Source: VMCP01 sp965659745
Lineage (GTDB): Bacteria; Bacteroidota; Bacteroidia; NS11-12g; UBA955
Direction of reading: 5' to 3'
Assembly (NCBI GenBank): GCA_965659745.1
Contig: CBFHXF010000006.1
Location: 1 to 64,000, forward strand
Length of the DNA stretch: 64,000 nt
The notes under the pieces were generated by a model. It was not told where the DNA came from. It saw only the letters and a list, made by a program, of their open reading frames with translations, and ran no database searches. Shown in pieces: positions 15,531 through 24,494 of the stretch (position 1 is its first letter; the number at the start of each line of letters is the position of its first letter). Position numbers and translations under genes: made by a program.

Positions 15531-15560
15531 AAAAAGCCAAGGTTCGCCTTGGCTTTTTGT
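15531..15560 (+). terminator. Rho-independent terminator after paralogue B
   Basis: AAAAAGCCAAGG and CCTTGGCTTTTT form a perfect stem around a TTCG tetraloop, and more T follow. A textbook terminator 26 bases after the stop codon; it can also work in the opposite direction. Confidence 0.9.
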
Positions 15561-15677
15561 TTTTTTAAAATGTCAATTTAATTTATGACGACACATTTGA
15601 AATGTTAATTTAGTTTATTGCTACGCCCTTGTTTGGGTATTTCTATAAATTCAAGTGCAGCAATAATAATACGTTTA

Positions 15678-16685
15678 TTAAAATCCGTTTACCCCATTTA
15701 CTGTGGTGTATTTTAAAACTAGGTTTTTATTAGGATATATGCGCTTGAATGCACTTTGTACCATTAGGGTGGCTTCATGGAAACCGCATAAAATCAATTT
15801 TAGTTTGCCTTCGTACGTGTTGATGTCGCCAATGGCGTAAATACCAGGAATATTGGTACTGTAGTCAACGGTGTTCACTTTTATGGAATTCTTTTCAATT
15901 TCCAAGTTCCAATCGGCAATAGGACCTAATTTGGGACTTAATCCGAAAAGGGGCAAATAGTAATCTGTTTCAATCCAGTAAATTTCATCATTGCCTTTGG
16001 TTAAAGCGCCCACGGCTTGTAGGTTCTCTTCTCCCTTCAATTCTTTGATTTCGGAATGCGTTAATAGATTCAATTCTCCTGCCGCTGATGCGTCCATTAC
16101 TTTTTGTACGGAATCTAAGTGTCCTCTGAATTCACCACTGCGGTGTACTAATGTTACCGAGGCCGCCACTTCCTTCAAAAACAATGTCCAATCGAGTGCA
16201 CTATCACCACCTCCTGCAATTACGATTCTTTTATTGCGGTATTTTTCAGGATCCTTAATCATGTAATCGATGCCCTTTTTTTCGAATTCGGCAATATTGG
16301 CAATGGGGGGCTTTCGGGGTTCGAAAACGCCCAACCCACCCGCAATGGCAATATTGGGGGCTTTATGCTGTAGTCCCGATTCTGTTGTGACGATATACAT
16401 ACCGTCCTCGGTTTGGGCAATCCGTTCTGCCTTTTCCCCCAAAGTGAAGCCCGGTTTGAACGGCTCGATTTGTTTCATTAGGTTATCGATTAAATCACCG
16501 GCCAACACTTCTGGAAATCCAGGAATATCGTAGATAGGTTTTTTCGGATATATCTCGGTTAGTTGTCCGCCCGGTTGGGGTAAAACATCAATCAAATGGC
16601 AACGCAATTTTAATAGACCGGCCTCGAAAACAGTAAACAAACCTACAGGTCCGGCACCAATGATGATAATATCGGTTTCAATCAT
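15678..16685 (-). CDS. Ferredoxin--NADP(+) reductase, thioredoxin-reductase-like type
   Basis: This 335-residue flavoprotein has an FAD-binding GAGPVGLFTVFEAGL at the start, an NADPH-binding IVIAGGGDSALDW in the middle and IPGIYAIGDINTYEGKLKLI near the end. The CxxC redox pair of thioredoxin reductase is absent, and LPQPGGQLTEIYPKKPIYDIPGFP is characteristic of the YumC-type ferredoxin (or flavodoxin) NADP reductases of Gram-positive and Bacteroidota bacteria. It passes electrons between NADPH and ferredoxin in the cytoplasm. It is monocistronic as far as can be seen, with a -7-like box 4 bases before the ATG. Confidence 0.9.
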   Translation of the reverse strand: MIETDIIIIGAGPVGLFTVFEAGLLKLRCHLIDVLPQPGGQLTEIYPKKPIYDIPGFPEVLAGDLIDNLMKQIEPFKPGFTLGEKAERIAQTEDGMYIVTTESGLQHKAPNIAIAGGLGVFEPRKPPIANIAEFEKKGIDYMIKDPEKYRNKRIVIAGGGDSALDWTLFLKEVAASVTLVHRSGEFRGHLDSVQKVMDASAAGELNLLTHSEIKELKGEENLQAVGALTKGNDEIYWIETDYYLPLFGLSPKLGPIADWNLEIEKNSIKVNTVDYSTNIPGIYAIGDINTYEGKLKLILCGFHEATLMVQSAFKRIYPNKNLVLKYTTVNGVNGF

Positions 16686-16689
16686 ACTG

Positions 16690-16697
16690 CAAAAGTA
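16690..16697 (-). promoter_or_regulatory. Bacteroidota -7 box (TACTTTTG) ahead of the ferredoxin reductase gene
   Basis: TACTTTTG on the minus strand matches TAnnTTTG and ends 4 bases before the ATG, so the mRNA would be leaderless or nearly so. No clear -33 element. Confidence 0.4.
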
Positions 16698-16762
16698 GGG
16701 TTTAAATTATTCATGAAAGCTGATGTAAATCAGTTAAGAGCTTGGTTTTTGCGTTGAAATCT

Positions 16763-18154
16763 TCAACGTCGTTCCAAGCCTTTTTGGGTAAAAGTGTATT
16801 CCGCTTCCCCCACTTCTACGGTTTGTCCGACTTTCCTTAGATATAAATCTCGAATTTCCCCTTCGTTGGTGATGATACTTCCTTTTGTAGCCTTGGCAAT
16901 GCGCACATAATCGAGGGGTATGAATTTACTAATATCGCCGCACAAAATAATTTGAACGGGTTTGTCTACAAATTTGAGAATTTTCATGTCTTTAACCGGT
17001 GCTAGCGCATCTGCTACCATTAAAACGGTATCGATATCGGTCCACTTTTTCAGGGTTCGGAGTATGGCTTCGATATTATTCTCGGGTAAATCACCGCCCG
17101 AACCTGCATTCATGGCCCGTTGCATGGTATGATAAATCGAATCAAAATGCGAGGTTTTAACGGTATACACGCCCCCAGAGTTTCCAATTCTCTTTAACAT
17201 TTCTGGCGCTCCGTTTCCATCGTTAAAGAAACTGTAGTAGTGGTCGGTAGCTAAATTCGGACGCGTTTGTAACAGGGCTAATACTTGTCCGGTATACGGA
17301 GCCATACTGCCAGTAACGTCAATGACGAATGCCCATTTGCGCTTAAATGTTTTATTACGTAGTTGGTTATAAACTTCAATGTCTTTGATATGTGCATTCG
17401 ATCCGGTGTAAACGCCCTTGAATGTGGTATAACCCTTGATAGTTTTGCGTTTTACGCTGTCGAGTACAACTTTCATTTCGGGTTCTCGCATCCATATTCC
17501 CGCTTTGTCGTACCGCAATCCTTTTTCTATTTTATCGCTTCTTCTGGGTAAATAACGGCCAGTTTCTACATATTTTTTACGAATTCGGTAAACGTCTTTG
17601 TCAGGAACTTCTATAAGCGAATCGTGAATTTGTAAAAGTAAATCGTCAATGATTCCCATTTCCGATTTGCTCATGGCTGCGGGCACCGGTTCCTTTAGGA
17701 AAATAATAAATCCGTGAAACATCTTTCGGGCTTCCTCTTCTGTTTTTCCTTTTGTTTGTTCGAAAATGTGCCATTCCACATTCTCTTGGTCGAATAATCC
17801 CGGAATTTTTTGCGATAAATGCAAAAATCGTTTCGCGTTGAGCAAGGGTTGATCAAATGTATCGACCTGACGGTAACGGGTATAAACCAAGTGGACGCTT
17901 ATGATTTCTTTTTTCGGGGGAAGTTCAAAACGGGTTTCTGGGAGGAATTGAGAACTTGAAAAGTACATTGGCAAGTACACAATCAACGGATCGCGGCCCT
18001 GCGGGTGTTCCGATAATCGAATGGGTTTAATTTTCATCAAACTTTCGATTTTTTTAGAAACAAGGGGTGTGGTTGGTTGTGAAAATAGCGGAAATAAAAG
18101 CAGCATTAGCGCTATTAATATGCTTTGGGCTTTTTTATTTCCTATGAGGTGCAT
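16763..18154 (-). CDS. Exported protein with von Willebrand A-like domain
   Basis: A signal peptide (hydrophobic from about residue 11 to 25) precedes about 250 residues of unknown sequence with several KK/RR-rich stretches. The C-terminal part reads WAFVIDVTGSMAPYTGQVLALL, a MIDAS-like DxTxS metal site, then a strand with VLMVADALAPVKD and VQIILCGDIS, the Rossmann order of a VWA domain. Such domains usually bind protein ligands. The start abuts the bshB1 stop, so it is the third gene of an M28-bshB1-VWA operon. Nothing ties it directly to bacillithiol synthesis; I regard the function as unknown. Confidence 0.7.
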   Translation of the reverse strand: MHLIGNKKAQSILIALMLLLFPLFSQPTTPLVSKKIESLMKIKPIRLSEHPQGRDPLIVYLPMYFSSSQFLPETRFELPPKKEIISVHLVYTRYRQVDTFDQPLLNAKRFLHLSQKIPGLFDQENVEWHIFEQTKGKTEEEARKMFHGFIIFLKEPVPAAMSKSEMGIIDDLLLQIHDSLIEVPDKDVYRIRKKYVETGRYLPRRSDKIEKGLRYDKAGIWMREPEMKVVLDSVKRKTIKGYTTFKGVYTGSNAHIKDIEVYNQLRNKTFKRKWAFVIDVTGSMAPYTGQVLALLQTRPNLATDHYYSFFNDGNGAPEMLKRIGNSGGVYTVKTSHFDSIYHTMQRAMNAGSGGDLPENNIEAILRTLKKWTDIDTVLMVADALAPVKDMKILKFVDKPVQIILCGDISKFIPLDYVRIAKATKGSIITNEGEIRDLYLRKVGQTVEVGEAEYTFTQKGLERR

Positions 18155-18874
18155 TTAAAAGAGGTCGTTAATCCGATTTACTCCTACAACGCCCTTTTCA
18201 CAAATAAATCCTTCGCCAAACTCACAGCCAATACTGCGACCGTAATCTCGGGCGCGTGCCTCTATGAAATCCCAAAATGCTTTGCTACTAATGGGTGTTT
18301 CAGGTTCACCACTATTGGCTTGGTAGAATTGACTTTTAAAGGCGGATATAGTGTCTCGTTTCTGAGCGTATTCTTCGCTTATATCAACGATAAAATCGGG
18401 GCCGATATTTCGGTCTTGTATGTAAAAATATACCGATTCGGGTCGATGTGCTTGTTGTTCCTTGCCTTCGTAATGGGTATTTACTTTAACCAAACCCGAT
18501 AGAAAGCAAGCCCGGCGAACCAATTCGGAAGCCCTGCCGTGGTCGGGATGGCGATCGGAAGTGGCATTTGCCAAAACTATTTTGGGTTGGAAACGCCTGA
18601 TCTGTTCAATGATTTGTATAATTTCAGTTTCTGTATTTTCGAAAAACCCGTCTTTTAGATTAAGTTGATGCCTTATGTGCAGGCCCATGATACGGGCACT
18701 TTCTTGGGCTTCAAGTGTTCGCAATTCTGCATTACCACGGCTGCCAAGTTCGCCACGAGTTAAATCGAGAATGCCAACTATTTTCCCGTTCTTGATTTCT
18801 TTTATAAGGGTGCCTGAACAGGCCAATTCCACATCGTCAGGATGCGCAGCAATGGCTAAAATGTCTAGTTTCAT
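18155..18874 (-). CDS. bshB1: Bacillithiol biosynthesis deacetylase BshB1
   Basis: BshB1 removes the acetyl group from GlcNAc-malate in bacillithiol synthesis. The PIG-L/LmbE zinc fold is clear: AAHPDDVELACSGTL at the start (zinc ligands His and Asp), DLTRGELGSRG, then SDRHPDHGRASELV with the third ligand, and GPDFIVDISEEYAQKRDTISAFKSQF, which is typical of the BshB1 subgroup. The 239-residue length is normal. BshA and BshC are not in the window. It lies 2 bases after the M28/cyclotransferase gene and directly before the VWA gene. Confidence 0.92.
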   Translation of the reverse strand: MKLDILAIAAHPDDVELACSGTLIKEIKNGKIVGILDLTRGELGSRGNAELRTLEAQESARIMGLHIRHQLNLKDGFFENTETEIIQIIEQIRRFQPKIVLANATSDRHPDHGRASELVRRACFLSGLVKVNTHYEGKEQQAHRPESVYFYIQDRNIGPDFIVDISEEYAQKRDTISAFKSQFYQANSGEPETPISSKAFWDFIEARARDYGRSIGCEFGEGFICEKGVVGVNRINDLF

Positions 18875-18876
18875 GA

Positions 18877-19893
18877 TTAATAGAATAAGCTCGGTGGAGG
18901 ATTGAGTAAGGTGTTCTCCAATGTATGTCCAACGGCTTTCAACGTAGGTTTGTGAATGTTTTTAATGTTATCATCGTGGGTATGCCATTCGCTAGGAAAG
19001 CCGCGCGAATGGTTGTAATCGATAATGTCTATCATGGGTATTTTACGTCCCTGGTATACATATGCATGGTCGTCGATGACCATCCCTGTATTTTGGGTTT
19101 TAAAATGTTTTTGGTAACCTAGTTCATGGGCGATAGACCAAATATGGGCTAATAGGAAATTTCCCCATTGATTGGAATTGGCTTCCCACAAGAATTCGGC
19201 ATCTTTGGCACCTACCATGTCTAATAATACCCCCATTCGGGCGGAATAGTTGGGTATGTGTGGGGTTTTTGCCCAATATTGGCTTCCCAAACAAAAGGAA
19301 TTTTCAACTTCTGAAGCTCCTAAGTCTTCCGCATCGAAGAAAATAATATCCAATCCCATTTCTTGGGGAAGCGTATCTATAATTCTGGCTATTTCTAATA
19401 ATACACCAACGCCGCTAGCTCCGTCATTGGCTCCTGAGATAGGCATATCGGTTCTTTCGTTATCCTGATCTGCAATAGGTCTAGAATCCCAATGGGATGC
19501 CCATAACATGCGTTTGGTGGCTTTGGGATTGAAGCTCCCTATAAGATTATAAACCGGAATGTTTTTTCCTGTATGTGTTTGGGTTTGTCCTTTTTGAAAA
19601 TATGCGGTATCGCAATAGGTCGAAAGTTGTGCGTACAACCATTGTGCGCATTTTAAGTGCTCGGGCGTACCTGGAATACGATAACCAAAATTGACTTGGG
19701 CATCAATAAAAGCAAATGCTGAATCCTCCGAAAAAAGATTTCCTTTGGTTTTAATGGTGGCGGTGTTTTCGATTTCTGTAGGGGTTTCCAAATCATTACT
19801 GGAAGGGGTGTTTCCGCAACTTTCCAAGATGAAAAGAATACCTAAGGTTCCTACAAAAAGTAAGTAATTAAATTTATTGCTATGCTTTGCCAT
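18877..19893 (-). CDS. M28-family zinc hydrolase, glutaminyl-peptide cyclotransferase-like lipoprotein
   Basis: A lipoprotein signal (LGILFILESC, cysteine at about residue 26) leads to an M28 alpha/beta fold. Metal and catalytic segments are ASHWDSRP, GANDGASGVGVLLEIARI with the bridging Asp, FFDAEDLG with the catalytic Glu, and WHTHDDNIKNI with the last His. The SFNPKATKRMLWASHWDSR context and the one-lipid-anchor layout resemble glutaminyl cyclases, which turn N-terminal Gln into pyroglutamate on exported proteins and are common in T9SS bacteria. An aminopeptidase activity cannot be excluded. First gene of the operon with bshB1 and the VWA gene. Confidence 0.82.
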   Translation of the reverse strand: MAKHSNKFNYLLFVGTLGILFILESCGNTPSSNDLETPTEIENTATIKTKGNLFSEDSAFAFIDAQVNFGYRIPGTPEHLKCAQWLYAQLSTYCDTAYFQKGQTQTHTGKNIPVYNLIGSFNPKATKRMLWASHWDSRPIADQDNERTDMPISGANDGASGVGVLLEIARIIDTLPQEMGLDIIFFDAEDLGASEVENSFCLGSQYWAKTPHIPNYSARMGVLLDMVGAKDAEFLWEANSNQWGNFLLAHIWSIAHELGYQKHFKTQNTGMVIDDHAYVYQGRKIPMIDIIDYNHSRGFPSEWHTHDDNIKNIHKPTLKAVGHTLENTLLNPPPSLFY

Positions 19894-19903
19894 TAGAGTT
19901 GGT

Positions 19904-19911
19904 CAAAAATA
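19904..19911 (-). promoter_or_regulatory. Bacteroidota -7 box (TATTTTTG) ahead of the M28-bshB1-VWA operon
   Basis: TATTTTTG on the minus strand matches TAnnTTTG and ends 10 bases before the ATG at 19893. Confidence 0.4.
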
Positions 19912-20005
19912 ATATAATTTATCCTTGAAAATTTGCGTTTGTAATCAAAAGCGATAGGCTTTCGTGTTTGCCCGTTAAAATTACGTATTTTCGCCCTTAG
20001 TGGTT

Positions 20006-20878
20006 ATGAAAGCAAAAAGTATGACGGGTTTCGGAAGGGCCCAGTCTGAAAATGAGAAATGGACGATTAGCTGTGAAATAAAGGCGCTAAACGGAAGGTA
20101 TTTCGAGGCGGATATACGACTGCCTAAATATTTAAATGAGTTAGATTCTAAAATTCGCAGGGCGCTTTCCGAGTTTTTAGAGCGCGGAACGATTTCTGTT
20201 AATTATAATATTAAAACCAATGATGCTCCCTCGCGAATTGCAGTGAATACTGATTTGGCAAAGGAATATTTGAATGCATTGCAACATTTAGAGTCTAGCT
20301 TGGGTCTGCAATTGAGCGATCCCATGCGCGAAATTTTAAAGGTTCCTGATGTTATGGGGGTAGGGGAGCGAGAAATTGGAGATGATTTTAAGGAAGAAAT
20401 CATTAAAGTTACTTTAGAAGCGGCCAAACAATTAGACGCGTTCAGGATCATCGAAGGACAAGCTACCGCAGACAAGCTGAAACAACTAATTGAGTCGATT
20501 TCTGACGATGTATTGATTATTGAGCACCAAGAAGGAAATCGCAGGGAAGCCCTTCGCGAGCGCATCTATGGCAATGTTTTAGAGCATATTCAAGAACAAA
20601 ACGTAGATGAAAATCGCCTAGAACAAGAAATTTTGCTCTATTTAGATAAATGGGATATAGCGGAAGAAAAACAGCGATTGAGTCAGCATCTTGATTTCTT
20701 CATACGCTCATTAAAAGAAGAGCCCAAAGGCCGCAAACTAAACTTTATTGCCCAAGAAATGGGCAGAGAGATGAATACCCTAGGTGTGAAAAGCAATTAT
20801 TTTCCGATGCAGGAATGTGCGGTAAGAATGAAGGAAAAATTGGAACAAATAAAAGAACAAGTCCTTAATTTAGCCTAA
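20006..20878 (+). CDS. yicC: YicC/YloC-family endoribonuclease-like protein
   Basis: The protein has the two-part YicC layout: an N-terminal domain opening KSMTGFGRAQ, followed by EIKALNGRYFEADIRLPKYL and SEFLERGTISV, and a C-terminal domain (DUF1732) ending LNFIAQEMGREMNTLGVKSN, the strongest signature of the family. YicC-type proteins have been reported as endoribonucleases affecting small RNA turnover in E. coli. The frame is also open from a GTG at 20000, six bases after a TATTTTCG -7-like box at 19986-19993, so translation could start there; ATG 20006 is the conventional choice. Length is about 290 residues, as usual. Confidence 0.93.
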   Translation: MKAKSMTGFGRAQSENEKWTISCEIKALNGRYFEADIRLPKYLNELDSKIRRALSEFLERGTISVNYNIKTNDAPSRIAVNTDLAKEYLNALQHLESSLGLQLSDPMREILKVPDVMGVGEREIGDDFKEEIIKVTLEAAKQLDAFRIIEGQATADKLKQLIESISDDVLIIEHQEGNRREALRERIYGNVLEHIQEQNVDENRLEQEILLYLDKWDIAEEKQRLSQHLDFFIRSLKEEPKGRKLNFIAQEMGREMNTLGVKSNYFPMQECAVRMKEKLEQIKEQVLNLA

Positions 20879-20920
20879 ACAGCCATCAAAAATCGCCACC
20901 ATATAAAAGCGTATTTACTT

Positions 20921-22570
20921 GTGATTTTGAGCCTTTTGCTCACTATCCCTTCATTATTTGGCCAAAATTTAAAGATTCTCACACAAGACTTAGACAATCA
21001 ATTCACATTTCATACAAAAGAACACCAATCGCTGTTAAAAGCGTTGATATTGTTAGATGAAGCCACGCGCGATACTACAAACTCTCAAAGAATTGTATTG
21101 ATTGATCGCAATGTGTTTGAAATATATTTGCTGAATAAAATAATACACGATACTGCGGGTTCGATATCTGATTTTGAACTGAATTATGAACCTGAAGAAG
21201 GCTCGGTTCGCGATTTTATGAAAGTAGTGCGGTCGGGACTCGAGGCGTTGTCGCCTGAAGAGAAGATTCGCGCCCAAAACCTAACATTTGCCGCTATTGA
21301 TCCGGCATTAGGAATGCTTACAGCTAGTGAATTCAGAAACAACGTTTTGCATTTATGGGCGGATGTTTTTTCTAAGGTGCCCGAAGCGCAAGCACCCTTG
21401 TCGTTGAAAGCCATGCGATCTTTTGTGAGGTATCAAAAATTGGCGAATGCCAAATTAGATTCGGAGGGAAGCACTCAAATTTCTATTGACGCCTCATTTA
21501 ATGCCACTGGGACCCTTAATTATTGCTTGGATTCGCTGGATCTTTTTGATAGTTTAAGTAGGATTCAGGGTTTGGAGAAAGAATGGAAGGAAATACGTGC
21601 CTTTATCAATCTCAGTAATGTAGGGTATCATGTTTATCGCGATGTTGGTCTGCATTACACCCGAATGATGGAAACGGCAAACTATTGGTTGAATAATATA
21701 GATTCTCAAGAAATATGGATAATTGAAGACCGATCTGAAATGGGAAATACTTTTAAAAGGGAATACCTTTTTGAAGACATAATAGGCCTGAATTTTCCTT
21801 CGATTCCTTTTGAAATTCATCATTTTGTAGAAAATAGAAGTAGAGTTGATACTACTGGGAAAATAATACATGTTAAACGTTTGTATGACCAATTGCTGTT
21901 GCGTTGGCCTTTGGCTGACTATAACTTCAGTGAAGACGAAGTAACGGTTGCTACAGATGAGATCACTAGTTCTGGACCTAATTCGCTTCAGGTTTTCATC
22001 GGTTCGGCATTCAATACCGCGATAGTAGACGATGCAAAGTTGAATGCCAATTTTGCCAAAATGGGTTTGGAATCGGTTAATACAGGCAATGCGATGGGCT
22101 TAGAATTGGGCGTATTAGCTGTAGACGGAGTGCTATTTAGCGTGCAATGGTCTGGACAGAATTCGTGGCTTGACTGGGATTCACGGTCGCATTTTGCGTA
22201 TACGAATTTTCGTTTTTCAAGCAGTGTGCCTCTTTTTAATCGATTTGGATTGAGTTCCTTAATCGGTGTCGATTACCAATATGAAAATTATAGAATTGCG
22301 CTTCCCGTAAATACCCAATTCATCGGCAATCCTCAGCATGTTCCGGTGGTTTTGCGCAACGACGGACAGAATATTGGGGCCTTTACGCAGGTGCTGTTGC
22401 GGGTATCGAAGTTTTATGCCAAAGCCCAATTGGGATACCGTTGGGATTGGTCAGACAATCGTTGGTATTCCAATGGAAATGCCATCAATGGGGGGGATAA
22501 CTTTCGTGGCAGCGGACTGCATTATGGATTAGGTTTGGGCTTTTTAATTTTCGGGGGAAATGAAAAGTAA
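20921..22570 (+). CDS. Unknown exported protein, probable outer-membrane association
   Basis: I do not recognise this 549-residue protein. The GTG at 20921 gives a hydrophobic start (ILSLLLTIPSLFGQ) without positive charges. The same frame upstream, back to the yicC stop, encodes a Lys/Arg/His-rich stretch (IKNRHHIKAYLLV) that would complete a normal signal peptide, but has no ATG, GTG or TTG. The middle is acidic and helical. The last 200 residues alternate like beta-strands and end GLHYGLGLGFLIFGGNEK, suggesting a C-terminal barrel. It overlaps the following gene by 11 bases, and both may be cotranscribed with yicC. Confidence 0.6.
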   Translation: MILSLLLTIPSLFGQNLKILTQDLDNQFTFHTKEHQSLLKALILLDEATRDTTNSQRIVLIDRNVFEIYLLNKIIHDTAGSISDFELNYEPEEGSVRDFMKVVRSGLEALSPEEKIRAQNLTFAAIDPALGMLTASEFRNNVLHLWADVFSKVPEAQAPLSLKAMRSFVRYQKLANAKLDSEGSTQISIDASFNATGTLNYCLDSLDLFDSLSRIQGLEKEWKEIRAFINLSNVGYHVYRDVGLHYTRMMETANYWLNNIDSQEIWIIEDRSEMGNTFKREYLFEDIIGLNFPSIPFEIHHFVENRSRVDTTGKIIHVKRLYDQLLLRWPLADYNFSEDEVTVATDEITSSGPNSLQVFIGSAFNTAIVDDAKLNANFAKMGLESVNTGNAMGLELGVLAVDGVLFSVQWSGQNSWLDWDSRSHFAYTNFRFSSSVPLFNRFGLSSLIGVDYQYENYRIALPVNTQFIGNPQHVPVVLRNDGQNIGAFTQVLLRVSKFYAKAQLGYRWDWSDNRWYSNGNAINGGDNFRGSGLHYGLGLGFLIFGGNEK

Positions 22571-24473
22571 GGTTCTGTTGTTTTGTTTGATTGGGTGCCT
22601 ATTCGGAACGCCTTTGGCACAAACGCCTCCCAAAGCATACCCATTACAGATGAATTTTGATTCCAAAACCCCTATGGATCCTACTTGGTCATTAATAGCC
22701 AATGAGGCGTCAAAAGTGCGGGTTTTTATGGGGGGTGAGAATCATACCGAGGTAGATTTTAATTCGTTAATGGAGTACGGTTTCATGAACCGACTTCATA
22801 AGTTCGCAGGTTACCGTCACTATGTTATTGAACTTAGTCCGGCACGGGCACATTATTTAAATAGGTATATACGGCATTCGGATACCCATGCGCGCGATGC
22901 CTTGAAGGGAGTTTCGTCACTTAAATACATGAATTTATTTGAGAATTTGCATCGCTGGAATCAACTATTAGATTCACAAGATCGAATTCAGGTACATGGG
23001 GTAGATGTGGAGCGATTTTATGATCTTTCTTTTGAGCGATTGGCCGAACCTTTAAGAAAGGGGCTTGCAATTAATCGCTGTTCCGATTCTATTCTAGCCG
23101 ATGTATTGGCAATTGTTTCCTATGCTAATCGGCGCTTCGATGACCGTTTGAAGCAATACAATAGAAAACTGGGAAGTGTAGATATGGAAATTTCAGAGGA
23201 TAACGATGAATTTGTGAATTCCCATTTTTTCTATCGGTTCGATTACCAAGATTACGCGGAGCGGATTCAAGCCCAATTAACTCATTACAAAAACTGGTTA
23301 ACTCCTGATGATTACAAGGAATTTATCGCTGCCTTAGAAGGCGTTCAAGAATGCAATAAATGGGATGAAGATTCCGAATCGGCCTCGCGATTTCATTGGA
23401 GAGAAACTGTAATGTACCAACGGTTTGCCAGCGCATTAAACCAACATCCGAACGGCAAATTCTTTGGTCAGTTTGGTCGATGTCATATCTCGGAAACGCA
23501 GTCGGATATAGATTGCGGTTGGTATTCCTACGAGAGTGTAGTGAACCGACTTATAGCATATCATTTCAAGAGCAGAGATTCGGTAATTACGGTAGGGTAT
23601 TTTTACCAAGACAAGACACCGGGAGTGAGTGCACAAATCATTTCGAATCAATCGCAGTTAACTCGAGAATTGAAACCCCTATTACAACCGTATTTTACAG
23701 GAATGCGCTTGTACGACTTGAATAGCAGCGATTCAGATTTGCGAGAATTGCGAAAAAAATACCGCTTTATTTTAGTAAATAATGAAAAAAATGCCTCTTT
23801 GAGTACGGAAAAACCAACCGAGGATTTTGGCGATGCCTCATTGAAAGACCGTTGGCCTATTTCTCTAAGTATCCCTTATTTTGGATTGGCCTATTGGTCG
23901 ATCGACAATCCCGGCATGAAGGCGCATTTCCAAAATCAAGGGTCTTCGTTTAGAAACCCGGCTCTATTTGGCTTGCAACATCAAATCAATGTCAATTATG
24001 GACCCTTTACCTTGGGTATTTCGGGGTATTATTCCATTAATACCGATAACGATCTGAACTTCGCGAGTTTTACAGATTCTGCGGGCGCTGTTTTTGCCAA
24101 CTTCTGGGGGGTAGATCTTATAGCAGGTTTGCATCTGCAAAAAGGAGCTTGGGCAATTGACCTTACAGGTCGCTTTGGTCCCTCTCGCTTGCAATACACC
24201 TATAAACAAGAGCTGAACTTGGCAACTTCTGTATTGCCCGTTAACGGTTTGAAAATTCACAATCAGTCTTGGAATACGGGATTTAGCGCCAATTTATTCT
24301 ATAGGTTTGCGCAGGAAGCCGGAGTGGGCGTACAAGCCAATACCTACTATAATGTAGGTAACGGCAATTGGGTTTATTCGGGTTCCAATCAGTTATATCA
24401 GCGATTGTCGTTGAATAGCGGATTGCAAGCCTGGGGCCTTACGGCGCACGTGTGTTTGTTTTTTTCGAAGTAA
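22560..24473 (+). CDS. Exported protein with EreA/ChaN(TIKI)-like domain and C-terminal barrel-like region
   Basis: After a signal peptide (MKSKVLLFCLIGCLFGTPLAQ), residues 40 to about 400 resemble the erythromycin esterase / ChaN / TIKI superfamily: VFMGGENHTEVDFNSLMEYGF supplies a GExH motif, HYVIELSPARA a following strand with Glu, and GQFGRCHISET a second His site. These are the positions where the superfamily keeps its paired catalytic or metal residues. The last 200 residues alternate as beta-strands, with aromatic ends (LTAHVCLFF), as in outer-membrane barrels. The substrate is unknown and macrolide esterase activity should not be assumed. It overlaps the upstream unknown gene. Confidence 0.5.
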   Translation: MKSKVLLFCLIGCLFGTPLAQTPPKAYPLQMNFDSKTPMDPTWSLIANEASKVRVFMGGENHTEVDFNSLMEYGFMNRLHKFAGYRHYVIELSPARAHYLNRYIRHSDTHARDALKGVSSLKYMNLFENLHRWNQLLDSQDRIQVHGVDVERFYDLSFERLAEPLRKGLAINRCSDSILADVLAIVSYANRRFDDRLKQYNRKLGSVDMEISEDNDEFVNSHFFYRFDYQDYAERIQAQLTHYKNWLTPDDYKEFIAALEGVQECNKWDEDSESASRFHWRETVMYQRFASALNQHPNGKFFGQFGRCHISETQSDIDCGWYSYESVVNRLIAYHFKSRDSVITVGYFYQDKTPGVSAQIISNQSQLTRELKPLLQPYFTGMRLYDLNSSDSDLRELRKKYRFILVNNEKNASLSTEKPTEDFGDASLKDRWPISLSIPYFGLAYWSIDNPGMKAHFQNQGSSFRNPALFGLQHQINVNYGPFTLGISGYYSINTDNDLNFASFTDSAGAVFANFWGVDLIAGLHLQKGAWAIDLTGRFGPSRLQYTYKQELNLATSVLPVNGLKIHNQSWNTGFSANLFYRFAQEAGVGVQANTYYNVGNGNWVYSGSNQLYQRLSLNSGLQAWGLTAHVCLFFSK

Positions 24474-24481
24474 ATTAGAAT

Positions 24482-24489
24482 TACCTTTG
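24482..24489 (+). promoter_or_regulatory. Bacteroidota -7 box (TACCTTTG) ahead of pssA
   Basis: TACCTTTG ends 5 bases before the pssA ATG, and a TTTG that could serve as a -33 element stands at 24455-24458, 23 bases upstream. This is among the better promoter candidates in the window. Confidence 0.45.
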
Positions 24490-24494
24490 CCTAT

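Noticed and set aside
22560..24473. Macrolide resistance esterase
   Set aside because: The first motif is GENH, with a shorter Glu-His spacing than in EreA/EreB, and the protein carries a barrel-like C-terminus; only the superfamily can be suggested.
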